NCBI RefSeq assembly: GCF_002217285.1
Contig: NZ_MUGW01000036.1
Coordinates: 21,173-85,172 of the forward strand
Length of the DNA stretch: 64,000 nt
DNA from: Flavobacterium hercynium
GTDB lineage: Bacteria > Bacteroidota > Bacteroidia > Flavobacteriales > Flavobacteriaceae
Direction: 5' to 3'
Within the stretch, counting starts at the first letter, position 1. Every line of letters begins with the position of its first letter. The translations under genes were made by a program, and so were the position numbers. Below are positions 7,553 through 14,940 of the stretch, piece by piece. The notes beneath the pieces are model-generated. The model searched no databases and was not told the DNA's origin. It saw only the letters and a program-made list of their open reading frames with translations.

Positions 7553-8485
7553 TTATTTTACGTCCATTAATTCAACATCAAAAATCAAGGTAGCGTTTGG
7601 TGGAATTACTCCTCCAGCACCTGAAGCTCCGTATCCTAAATCAGATGGAATTACAAAACGAGCTTTGTCTCCAACTTGTAATAATGCGATACCTTCATCC
7701 CATCCTTCGATAACCTGACCTTGACCTAATCTAAATTCGATTGGTTTTTTACGTGGGTAAGAAGAATCAAAAACTTTTCCGTTTTCTAATGAACCTTCGT
7801 AATGTACTGAAACTGTTTTACCTGCTTCCGCTTTTTTACCATCACCTTTTTGAATCATTTTGTAACGTAATCCGCTTTCTGTTTTATCAAAACCAGCAGC
7901 AAGTTGCTCCATTTTAGCTTCAGATTCTGCTTTTAAAGCTGCATCACGCTTCAAACGAGCACCTTTTAAAGCAATAAAAGCCTCAATTGCATTCCATTTT
8001 TCAGCTTCTTCACCAACTCTAATAATTTCTAAAGTCTGAAGTGTATCACCTTGTGCAACAGCATCAACAATATCCTGACCTTCGATCACGTGACCAAAAA
8101 CAGTGTGTTTTCCGTCTAACCAAGAAGTTGGAACGTGTGTAATATAGAATTGAGAACCATTACTTGCAGGTCCTGAATTTGCCATTGCTAAAACTCCCGG
8201 ACGATCGTGTTTTAAACTTGGGTGAAATTCATCATCAAATTTATATCCTGGGTCTCCAGTTCCAGTTCCTTTTGGGCAACCTCCCTGAATCATAAAATCA
8301 GGTATTACTCTGTGAAATGATAAACCATCATAGAATTTTTGTCCTTGTGGTTTAACTTTATTCTCCATATTTCCTTCTGCAAGCGCTACAAAATTACCTA
8401 CAGTTCCAGGAGCTAAATCGTGTGCCAATTTTACTAAAATTGAACCTTTGCTAGTGTTGAATTTAGCGTATATTCCGTTTTCCAT
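7553..8485 (-). CDS. Peptidyl-prolyl isomerase: cyclophilin-FKBP fusion
   Basis: A 310-residue cytoplasmic protein with two different isomerase folds. Residues 1-155 are a cyclophilin domain, with FHRVIPDFMIQGG (57-69) holding the active-site Arg59. A charged helical linker (about 160-200) joins it to an FKBP domain (about 205-310) with VSVHYEGSLENGKVFDSS, VIEGWDEGIALLQVGDKA and GVIPPNATLIFDVELMDV. Both would catalyse proline cis-trans isomerisation during protein folding. Dual-family immunophilins of this order are known from Flavobacterium johnsoniae (established knowledge, from memory). No signal peptide is seen. The gene is monocistronic with a strong terminator. Confidence 0.95.
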   Translation of the reverse strand: MENGIYAKFNTSKGSILVKLAHDLAPGTVGNFVALAEGNMENKVKPQGQKFYDGLSFHRVIPDFMIQGGCPKGTGTGDPGYKFDDEFHPSLKHDRPGVLAMANSGPASNGSQFYITHVPTSWLDGKHTVFGHVIEGQDIVDAVAQGDTLQTLEIIRVGEEAEKWNAIEAFIALKGARLKRDAALKAESEAKMEQLAAGFDKTESGLRYKMIQKGDGKKAEAGKTVSVHYEGSLENGKVFDSSYPRKKPIEFRLGQGQVIEGWDEGIALLQVGDKARFVIPSDLGYGASGAGGVIPPNATLIFDVELMDVK

Positions 8486-8508
8486 TATTGTTATTTTAAA
8501 TTTTAATG

Positions 8509-8516
8509 CAAATTTA
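8509..8516 (-). promoter_or_regulatory. -7 promoter box of the immunophilin gene
   Basis: CAAATTTA on the plus strand reads TAAATTTG on the minus strand, matching TAnnTTTG. A possible -33 TTG is at 8533-8535, 16 bases away. It is 24 bases upstream of the start at 8485. Confidence 0.55.
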
Positions 8517-8545
8517 CAAATTAATTTTTTATCAATTTGTGGTTT

Positions 8546-9712
8546 CTATTTTTTAGAAGAAGACTTAAATGTAACACCGTAAACCACCAAAGATAATAGT
8601 GATAAAGCAGCACATCCGATCGTTACAGCATGCCATCCGCCTAATTTCCATAATAATAATCCGTATGCTGTACCAGCTGCCGTTCCTAAAAAACTAAATG
8701 ACATAAATACAGTATTTAATCTGTTTCGTGCTTCCGGTAATAAAGAGTAAACTCTTGTTTGATTGGAGATATGAACACCCTGAATTCCAATGTCTATTAG
8801 AACAATCCCAATAACTATTCCTGCGATACTTTCTATTGAAAAGTAAAATACGATAAAGCTAATCAGCATTAACAAGCAACCATAACCTACGGCAACTCTT
8901 GGACTTCCTTTATCTCCCATTTTACCTACCAAAGGCGCTGCCAAAGCTCCTGAAGCTCCTACAATTCCAAAAAGTCCAATGTGAGAACTATTCAAATTAA
9001 AAGGAGATTCCGAAAGCAACAATACCATTGTAGTCCAGAAAGCGCCAAACTGAGCAAAACAGAAAACATTGATTAAAGTAGCTTCACGCAAAAGTGGCTG
9101 TGTTTTTATTAATGTAAAAAGCGATTTAATTAATTGCCCGTAGGTTCCCTGAAATTGAGGTCTGTTTACCGGAAATTTATTTTGAATTACAAAAAAGATC
9201 AGCGTACAAATTCCGGCGGCAATCAAAAACATAGATCTCCATCCCAGAATCTGACCAACAAATCCGCTTAATGTTCTGGAAAGCAAAACTCCAAGAAGTA
9301 ATCCACTCATGATGGTTCCGACAACCTTCCCTCGTTCTTCCGGTGCAGTTAATGAAGCAGCCAGAGGCAAAATAAGCTGTGGAACAATAGAGGTGATTCC
9401 TATAAGTAAAGAGGCTATTTGCAAAACTAAGAAACTCTTTGCCGTAGCTGCAATTATCAAAGCGACGACAGAGGCTAAAGTCGTAATTAGAATTTGCTTT
9501 TTTCGCTCAATTTTATCACCTAACGGAACCATAAAAAACAGTCCGATGGCATAACCTCCCTGAGTCAGATAAGCTATTGTTCCGGCATTGGCTTCGGGAA
9601 TATTAAATTCTTTGGCAATTAAAACAATTAAAGGCTGGCAGTAATACAGGTTTGCAACTATAAGACCAGTGCAAGCTGCCATAAACAAGACATTCGTTTT
9701 AGTTAAATTCAT
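8546..9712 (-). CDS. MFS transporter (drug-efflux-like)
   Basis: A 388-residue major facilitator with about 12 membrane segments. The loop 2-3 signature is seen as MVPLGDKIERKKQI, and its counterpart in the second half as GKMGDKGSPRVAVG. The opening NLYYCQPLIVLIAKEFNIPEA is typical of the arabinose-efflux/YgaY-like group of proton-driven exporters. The substrate is unknown. Upstream (9717-9776) are a -7 box very close to the ATG and two CTAATTAG sites that may be operators. It is on the same strand as the cupin gene but separated by 115 bases. Confidence 0.9.
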   Translation of the reverse strand: MNLTKTNVLFMAACTGLIVANLYYCQPLIVLIAKEFNIPEANAGTIAYLTQGGYAIGLFFMVPLGDKIERKKQILITTLASVVALIIAATAKSFLVLQIASLLIGITSIVPQLILPLAASLTAPEERGKVVGTIMSGLLLGVLLSRTLSGFVGQILGWRSMFLIAAGICTLIFFVIQNKFPVNRPQFQGTYGQLIKSLFTLIKTQPLLREATLINVFCFAQFGAFWTTMVLLLSESPFNLNSSHIGLFGIVGASGALAAPLVGKMGDKGSPRVAVGYGCLLMLISFIVFYFSIESIAGIVIGIVLIDIGIQGVHISNQTRVYSLLPEARNRLNTVFMSFSFLGTAAGTAYGLLLWKLGGWHAVTIGCAALSLLSLVVYGVTFKSSSKK

Positions 9713-9716
9713 GTTG

Positions 9717-9776
9717 CAAAAATACTATTCTAATTAGTACCTGAACTTAAAAAAGAATACAAAATTTTCTAATTAG
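9717..9776 (-). promoter_or_regulatory. MFS gene promoter box with two CTAATTAG sites
   Basis: TATTTTTG (minus strand, 9717-9724) ends only 4 bases before the ATG at 9712, so transcription would start at or next to the start codon. TTCTAATTAG occurs at 9728-9737 and 9767-9776; its CTAATTAG core is self-complementary. The sites flank the promoter at 39-base spacing and could bind a repressor. Confidence 0.4.
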
Positions 9777-9827
9777 CGTATCTAATTTTTACTTTACTGC
9801 TAAAAATTATTGATTTCCAAGTCGTTA

Positions 9828-10175
9828 TTATTTCAAAAAATCTTCTCTCATCGGACTAAATACATCTGTCAAAAGTCCACTTTCTAAACAAACCACACCA
9901 TGAACAGCATGAGGCGGGATATAAAAACTATCTCCTTCTTTTAAGGTTTGTGTAACACCACTGATTGTAACATCGAATGTACCACTCGAAATATAGGTTA
10001 CCTGAGAATGATAGTGTTCGTGCAAAACGCCAACACCACCTTTTTCAAAAGCAACATTTACCAGCATAACTTTATCATCGTAGGCGAGAATTTTGCGTTT
10101 GATTCCTTCCCCAACCACTTCCCACTCAATATCATCTCCTTTTATAAACTCTTTACTTGTTCCCAAACTTTGCAT
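9828..10175 (-). CDS. Single-domain cupin protein
   Basis: A 115-residue cupin. The metal-binding motifs are LHEHYHSQ (51-58, His52/54/56) and IPPHAVHG (87-93), around a typical GTFDVTISG strand and EGDSFYIPP turn. Such small cupins bind a metal ion and act as sugar-binding, isomerase, dioxygenase or quercetinase-like proteins; this sequence alone does not decide. No signal peptide is present. It lies between the MFS transporter and a lipoprotein gene on the same strand, each with its own -7 box, so cotranscription is uncertain. Confidence 0.85.
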   Translation of the reverse strand: MQSLGTSKEFIKGDDIEWEVVGEGIKRKILAYDDKVMLVNVAFEKGGVGVLHEHYHSQVTYISSGTFDVTISGVTQTLKEGDSFYIPPHAVHGVVCLESGLLTDVFSPMREDFLK

Positions 10176-10197
10176 ATCCGTTATTTTATAATTTTTA

Positions 10198-10205
10198 CAA
10201 AAATA
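10198..10205 (-). promoter_or_regulatory. -7 promoter box of the cupin gene
   Basis: CAAAAATA on the plus strand gives TATTTTTG on the minus strand, 22 bases before the cupin ATG. No clear -33 element. Confidence 0.45.
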
Positions 10206-10283
10206 AGATTTTTAGACGATTATCTTTTAGACCTGTTTTTTGAAATGAAAATAAAATCAGGTAACAGAATTTCATTTCTGTTA

Positions 10284-10643
10284 TTACAAATTAATTCCGA
10301 CTAACTTTTTAATATCAACTTCCTGAGGAGGCGATTGATCTTTTTCCGTTTTTATGGCATTGACCTGACCATCTTTGCCTACATATACATAGGTAAGATC
10401 CCAATGATTAGAACCTGCAATCCCTGTATTATTACTGGAACCATTGCCAGAATTCGTATAAATCTGATCTCCATAAATTAATACTTCGCCGTCTTTATAA
10501 TTTTCGATAGTTCGTACAGGAGGTCCCCAACTCTTAACAAGATCTTGCTTTGGTTTTCCTACCCATTGTGCGGTTGTACTTTTTGTGCCTGAACATGATA
10601 GATGAAAAATCAGTATCAATGTGACTAAAAATATTTTTCTCAT
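10284..10643 (-). CDS. Small lipoprotein, BamE/SmpA-like features
   Basis: A 119-residue lipoprotein with lipobox HLSCS (Cys17). After the anchor, WVGKPKQDLVKSWGPPVRT resembles the helix-turn of BamE/SmpA-like folds (a helix followed by a G-P-P turn), then strands up to TYVYVGKDGQVNAIKTE. BamE-like proteins help outer-membrane assembly, but many unrelated small lipoproteins share the fold. The middle has a low-complexity NSGNGSSNNTG loop. The product is probably in the periplasm or outer membrane, and no function is assigned. The gene is divergent from trmD. Confidence 0.75.
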   Translation of the reverse strand: MRKIFLVTLILIFHLSCSGTKSTTAQWVGKPKQDLVKSWGPPVRTIENYKDGEVLIYGDQIYTNSGNGSSNNTGIAGSNHWDLTYVYVGKDGQVNAIKTEKDQSPPQEVDIKKLVGINL

Positions 10644-10852
10644 AAGACTGTGGTATTATTTTAGAAATCGAATTCCTATAAAAGTAGAGGTTATTTCTTA
10701 AAAAACAGCAGAAAATACAAATGAAAAGGTTAAATTAACATTAAGAAAAGCACCATCATCTAAATATTTCTTAAAAAAAATAATTATCTCCCAACATCAA
10801 GTTAGTTTACTTTCCATTTTTAAAATCTTTAATTTCTCAACTTTTAACTTTG

Positions 10853-10860
10853 TATCTTTG
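10853..10860 (+). promoter_or_regulatory. -7 promoter box of trmD
   Basis: TATCTTTG matches TAnnTTTG exactly, 24 bases before the trmD ATG. Confidence 0.65.
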
Positions 10861-10884
10861 CCTTTAAAATTTTGAAAAAATAAA

Positions 10885-11562
10885 ATGCGAATTGATATAA
10901 TAACGATTTTGCCGGAATTACTCCGAAGCCCTTTTGAAGCTTCGATTATGAAACGTGCTATAGATAAAGGTTTAGTCGAAGTACATTTTCATAATTTAAG
11001 AGATTACACAACCAACAAACAAAAAAGTGTTGATGATTATCCTTTTGGCGGAGGTGCCGGAATGGTTATGACCGTACAGCCAATTGATGCTTGTATTACA
11101 CATTTAAAAAGCGAACGCGAATACGACGAAATCATTTATATGTCGCCAGACGGAGAAACGCTTAATCAAAAGATGGCGAATACCATGTCTATGTATGAAA
11201 ACATCATTATTTTATGCGGACATTATAAAGGAGTCGATCAGCGTGTTAGAGATCATTTTATTACTAAAGAAATATCTATTGGAGATTACGTTTTATCCGG
11301 AGGAGAATTAGGTGCTTTGGTTTTATCTGACGCCTTAATACGATTGATTCCAGGTGTTTTAAGCGACGAAACTTCGGCATTGACTGACAGCTTTCAGGAT
11401 AATCTGCTTTCCGGACCAATATATACAAGACCAGCCGACTACAAAGGATGGAAAGTCCCTGAGGTTTTAACAAGCGGTCATTTTGCCAAAATCGACAAAT
11501 GGAGAGAAGATATGGCATACGAACATACCAAAAATAGACGCCCGGATTTGCTTGAAGAGTAA
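10885..11562 (+). CDS. trmD: tRNA (guanine37-N1)-methyltransferase TrmD
   Basis: A 225-residue SPOUT methyltransferase with MRIDIITILPELLRSPF at the start, DYPFGGGAGMVM, the SAM-binding knot LCGHYKGVDQRVRDHF, EISIGDYVLSGGELGAL and the C-terminal RPADYKGWKVPEVLTSGHF. TrmD methylates G37 next to the anticodon of several tRNAs using SAM and prevents +1 frameshifting; it is essential in most bacteria. Length is normal for the family. As in many bacteria it precedes rplS, but here a repeat-rich gap and a separate -7 box lie between them, and the usual rimM and rpsP are not immediately upstream. Confidence 0.98.
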   Translation: MRIDIITILPELLRSPFEASIMKRAIDKGLVEVHFHNLRDYTTNKQKSVDDYPFGGGAGMVMTVQPIDACITHLKSEREYDEIIYMSPDGETLNQKMANTMSMYENIIILCGHYKGVDQRVRDHFITKEISIGDYVLSGGELGALVLSDALIRLIPGVLSDETSALTDSFQDNLLSGPIYTRPADYKGWKVPEVLTSGHFAKIDKWREDMAYEHTKNRRPDLLEE

Positions 11563-11569
11563 TTTGTGG

Positions 11570-11662
11570 TTTGTTGTTTTGAGTTTATTGTTTATTGTTT
11601 TTGCTTTTGAGTTTCAGGTTTCAGGCCTAAAGCTTAAAGCCTATCGCGTAAAGCTTAAAAAA
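11570..11662. repeat. Word-repeat spacer between trmD and rplS
   Basis: The sequence walks through related words: TTGTTTTGAGTTTATTGTTTAT, TTTCAGGTTTCAGGC and AAGCTTAAAGCCTATCGCGTAAAGCTTAAA-type repeats. It is similar in style to the spacers at 4046, 23394 and 59784. No protein or RNA gene is recognised. Confidence 0.6.
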
Positions 11663-11698
11663 AAAGCAATTTACAATTTATAATTCATAATTATTTTC

Positions 11699-11706
11699 TA
11701 CATTTG
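11699..11706 (+). promoter_or_regulatory. -7 promoter box of rplS
   Basis: TACATTTG matches TAnnTTTG, leaving a leader of about 65 bases before the rplS ATG. Confidence 0.6.
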
Positions 11707-11778
11707 CACCCGAATTAGACTAACCTCTGGCGAAATCCGTGAATGTTGCTCTATATAAAAACAAAATTATAAGATACC

Positions 11779-12129
11779 ATGGCAGATTTAATGAAATTCG
11801 TTCAAACCGAATTAGTTGCTAAAAAAGATTTCCCTGTTTTCGGAGCTGGAGATACTATCACAGTTTACTACGAAATTAAAGAGGGTGAAAAAACAAGAAC
11901 TCAGTTTTTTAAAGGAGTTGTTATTCAAAGAAGAGGTTCTGGAAACACAGAAACTTTTACTATTCGTAAAATGTCTGGAGCTATTGGAGTTGAGCGTATC
12001 TTCCCAGTAAACTTACCAGCTTTACAAAAAATTGAAATCAACAAAAAAGGAGCTGTACGTAGAGCTAGAATTTTCTACTTCAGAGAACTTACTGGTAAAA
12101 AAGCTAAGATTAAAGATAAAAGAAGATAA
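11779..12129 (+). CDS. rplS: 50S ribosomal protein L19
   Basis: A 116-residue L19 with the family signatures FGAGDTITVYYEIKEGEKTR, QFFKGVVIQRRGSGNTETFT and GVERIFPVNLPALQKIEI. L19 lies at the 30S-50S interface and forms an intersubunit bridge. The start ATG follows GATACC with no Shine-Dalgarno, as usual in this group. The gene has its own promoter box at 11699 and a strong terminator at 12151, so it is one transcript. Confidence 0.98.
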   Translation: MADLMKFVQTELVAKKDFPVFGAGDTITVYYEIKEGEKTRTQFFKGVVIQRRGSGNTETFTIRKMSGAIGVERIFPVNLPALQKIEINKKGAVRRARIFYFRELTGKKAKIKDKRR

Positions 12130-12150
12130 TCATTTATCACTTTATTATAA

Positions 12151-12187
12151 AAAACTCGTTTCATGTATTGTGAAACGAGTTTTTTTA
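12151..12187 (+). terminator. Terminator of rplS
   Basis: AAAACTCGTTTCA (12151-12163) and TGAAACGAGTTTT (12171-12183) form a perfect 13-bp stem, followed by T residues. Confidence 0.93.
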
Positions 12188-12326
12188 TGCCTTATTTTTC
12201 AAAATGACAAAACTGTAATATTTTAATATCAAAATCACCAATTTCTCAATATAATGACCTCGAAATAACAATCTGATAATTCCTGTAATTCTCCCTAAAA
12301 CGCAACCGTTTTCGGACTGTTTTTAT

Positions 12327-12385
12327 TATATTTGCTCCGCTCGTTTTGAGCCGACTAATACCATTTACATCACTCCCAACAGTGA
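12327..12385 (+). promoter_or_regulatory. icd promoter box and leader hairpin
   Basis: TATATTTG (12327-12334) fits TAnnTTTG. Within the ~70-base leader, TCACT (12370-12374) pairs with AGTGA (12381-12385). No known riboswitch was recognised. Confidence 0.5.
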
Positions 12386-12410
12386 TACGATTATAAAAAA
12401 AAGAAAAAAA

Positions 12411-14633
12411 ATGACAAAAATTTCAAAAATTGTTTACACGTTAACTGATGAGGCGCCTTTATTAGCGACTTATTCATTTTTACCTATTGTACAAGCATTT
12501 ACAGGCACGGCTGGAATTGCGATTGAAACAAGAGACATTTCGTTAGCAGGAAGAATTTTATCAAACTTTCCTGAATCATTAACAGATGCTCAAAAAACTG
12601 GAGATGCTTTGGCTGAATTAGGTCAATTGGCAACACAACCAGAAGCAAACATCATAAAATTACCAAACGTTTCTGCATCTGTACCGCAATTAAAAGCAGC
12701 TATTACAGAATTGCAATCTCACGGTTACAAAATTCCTAATTTCCCGGAAGATCCTCAAAACGATGCTGAAAAAGAAATTAAAGCAAAATACGCTAAAGTT
12801 TTAGGTTCTGCTGTAAATCCGGTATTACGTGAAGGTAACTCTGATCGTAGAGCTCCAAGAGCAGTAAAAAACTTTGCAAAAGCAAATCCACATTCAATGG
12901 GTGCATGGTCTGCTGATTCTAAAACAAAAGTAGCTTCTATGCCAAACGGTGACTTCTACGGAAGTGAAAAATCACTTACTGTTGCGGAAGCTAATGCTGT
13001 AAAAATTGAATTCGTAGCCAAAGACGGTACAACTACTGTTTTAAAAGCAAGTACTCCACTTAAAGCAGGTGAAATCATTGACAGTTCTGTACTGAATTTA
13101 AATGCCTTAAAAACTTTTGTTGCCGGTGCAATTGCCGAAGCAAAAAAAGAAGGTGTTTTACTTTCTGTACACTTAAAAGCTACAATGATGAAGGTTTCAG
13201 ACCCAATTATCTTTGGTGCTATCGTTGAAGTATATTTTGCTGACGTTTTCAAAAAATACGAAGCTTTATTCGCTTCATTAAACATCGACACCAGAAATGG
13301 TTTAGGAGATGTATATGCAAAAATCGCAGGAAAACCTGAACAAGCTGAAGTTGAAGCTGCCCTTACTCAGGCAATCGAAAACGGACCTGCTTTGGCAATG
13401 GTAAATTCTGACAAAGGAATTACCAACTTACACGTTCCTTCTGACGTTATCGTAGATGCTTCTATGCCGGCTATGATTCGTACTTCAGGACAGATGTACA
13501 ATAAAGAAGGAAAACAACAAGATACAATAGCTGTTATCCCGGATCGTGCTTATTCTGGAATCTATACAGCAACAATCGATTTCTGTAAAAAACACGGTGC
13601 TTTTGATCCTAAAACAATGGGAAGTGTTCCTAACGTAGGTTTAATGGCTCAAAAAGCAGAAGAATACGGATCTCACGATAAAACTTTCCAAATAAAAGCT
13701 GATGGTGTTGTTCGCGTTGTAGACAACAAAGGAACAGTATTAATGGAACAGACTGTAGAAGCTAATGACATTTTCAGAATGTGTCAGGCAAAAGATGCTC
13801 CTATTCAGGACTGGGTAAAATTAGCTGTAAACAGAGCTCGTTTATCTGATACTCCTGCTGTTTTCTGGTTAGACGAGAACAGAGCACACGACAGAGAATT
13901 GATTTTAAAGGTTCAAAAATACCTTAAAGATCATAATACAACAAACTTAGATATTCGCATCTTAAACCCAATTGCCGCTACAGAATTTACTTTAGACAGA
14001 ATCATCAAAGGTTTAGACACTATTTCTGTAACAGGAAACGTTTTACGTGATTATTTAACAGATTTATTCCCAATTTTAGAATTAGGAACTTCTGCTAAAA
14101 TGTTATCTATTGTACCTTTAATGAATGGTGGTGGATTGTTCGAAACTGGTGCTGGAGGTTCTGCCCCAAAACACGTTGAACAATTTACTGAAGAAGGCTA
14201 TTTACGTTGGGATTCATTAGGAGAATTTTTAGCTCTTGGTGCATCGTTAGAGCACTTAGGACAAACTTTAGACAATTCTAAAGCAATTGTTTTAGCTGAA
14301 ACACTAGACGAAGCAAACGATAAGTTCCTGGCAAATGACAAATCTCCTGCTCGTAAAGTTGGTCAGATCGACAACCGTGGATCTCACTTTTACCTTGCAT
14401 TCTACTGGGCTCAGGCTTTAGCTGCTCAAAGTAAAGATGCTGAATTAAAAGCTATTTTCTCTCCAATTGCTTCAGAATTTGAAGCAAACGAAGCAAAAAT
14501 AGATGCTGAATTAATTGAAGCTCAAGGAAAAGCGCAAACTCTTGGTGGTTATTACCAGCCAACTCCTGAATTAGTAAGCAAAGCAATGCGTCCAAGTGCT
14601 ACTTTTAACGCTATACTTTCAAAAATAAATTAA
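12411..14633 (+). CDS. icd: NADP-dependent isocitrate dehydrogenase, monomeric type
   Basis: A 740-residue monomeric isocitrate dehydrogenase. Diagnostic parts are TLTDEAPLLATYSFLPIVQAF at the start, EGNSDRRAPRAVKNFAK (substrate binding), the long MGAWSADSKTKVA segment, and the NADP-binding region around ENRAHDRELI and DNRGSHFYLAFYWAQ. It converts isocitrate to 2-oxoglutarate and CO2 with NADP in the TCA cycle. The monomeric form is one chain of about 80 kDa and is unrelated in length to the dimeric enzyme. The gene is monocistronic with its own promoter box (12327) and terminator (14711). The 2-oxoglutarate it makes feeds the gltBD system further on. Confidence 0.97.
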   Translation: MTKISKIVYTLTDEAPLLATYSFLPIVQAFTGTAGIAIETRDISLAGRILSNFPESLTDAQKTGDALAELGQLATQPEANIIKLPNVSASVPQLKAAITELQSHGYKIPNFPEDPQNDAEKEIKAKYAKVLGSAVNPVLREGNSDRRAPRAVKNFAKANPHSMGAWSADSKTKVASMPNGDFYGSEKSLTVAEANAVKIEFVAKDGTTTVLKASTPLKAGEIIDSSVLNLNALKTFVAGAIAEAKKEGVLLSVHLKATMMKVSDPIIFGAIVEVYFADVFKKYEALFASLNIDTRNGLGDVYAKIAGKPEQAEVEAALTQAIENGPALAMVNSDKGITNLHVPSDVIVDASMPAMIRTSGQMYNKEGKQQDTIAVIPDRAYSGIYTATIDFCKKHGAFDPKTMGSVPNVGLMAQKAEEYGSHDKTFQIKADGVVRVVDNKGTVLMEQTVEANDIFRMCQAKDAPIQDWVKLAVNRARLSDTPAVFWLDENRAHDRELILKVQKYLKDHNTTNLDIRILNPIAATEFTLDRIIKGLDTISVTGNVLRDYLTDLFPILELGTSAKMLSIVPLMNGGGLFETGAGGSAPKHVEQFTEEGYLRWDSLGEFLALGASLEHLGQTLDNSKAIVLAETLDEANDKFLANDKSPARKVGQIDNRGSHFYLAFYWAQALAAQSKDAELKAIFSPIASEFEANEAKIDAELIEAQGKAQTLGGYYQPTPELVSKAMRPSATFNAILSKIN

Positions 14634-14639
14634 CATAAT

Positions 14640-14693
14640 ATTTTATTAAAATTTTTAACAAAACATTTTAATAAAATCCTATTTGACGTCAAA
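14640..14693. repeat. Perfect AT-rich inverted repeat and TTTGACGTCAAA palindrome
   Basis: ATTTTATTAAAAT (14640-14652) and ATTTTAATAAAAT (14665-14677) are perfect inverted copies. Directly after is the 12-base palindrome TTTGACGTCAAA (14682-14693). Both lie just after icd and before its terminator. TTGACGT recurs at 14916 and 18225 before the receptor genes, which makes a protein-binding site possible. Confidence 0.55.
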
Positions 14694-14710
14694 ATGTCAT
14701 AAAAAACAGA

Positions 14711-14741
14711 AAAAGACAACGTAAATGTTGTCTTTTTTTTT
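14711..14741 (+). terminator. Terminator of icd
   Basis: AAAAGACAAC (14711-14720) pairs with GTTGTCTTTT (14727-14736), then T residues. Nearly the same sequence occurs again at 18255-18286. Confidence 0.9.
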
Positions 14742-14940
14742 ACCCTTAAATGACAAAATAGTGTCTTTCATATACCACATATCTTACTATTTATCAAACA
14801 TTAGAGCAACATAAAAAAAATAAATTTAAACTTATTTTACGATTAAAGGTCTTTAATATATTAATTAGAGACAACATTCAACACAACACAATACTCTTTA
14901 ACAAATATTTAACAGTTGACGTTAATTAGAATAGGTAATT

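Noticed and set aside
11707..11778. Ribosomal-protein autoregulatory leader ahead of rplS
   Set aside because: The ~65-base leader has no clear stem that I could match to a known L19 leader; left unassigned.
12032..12226. Frame overlapping the end of rplS and its terminator
   Set aside because: It runs through a strong terminator and has no start context.
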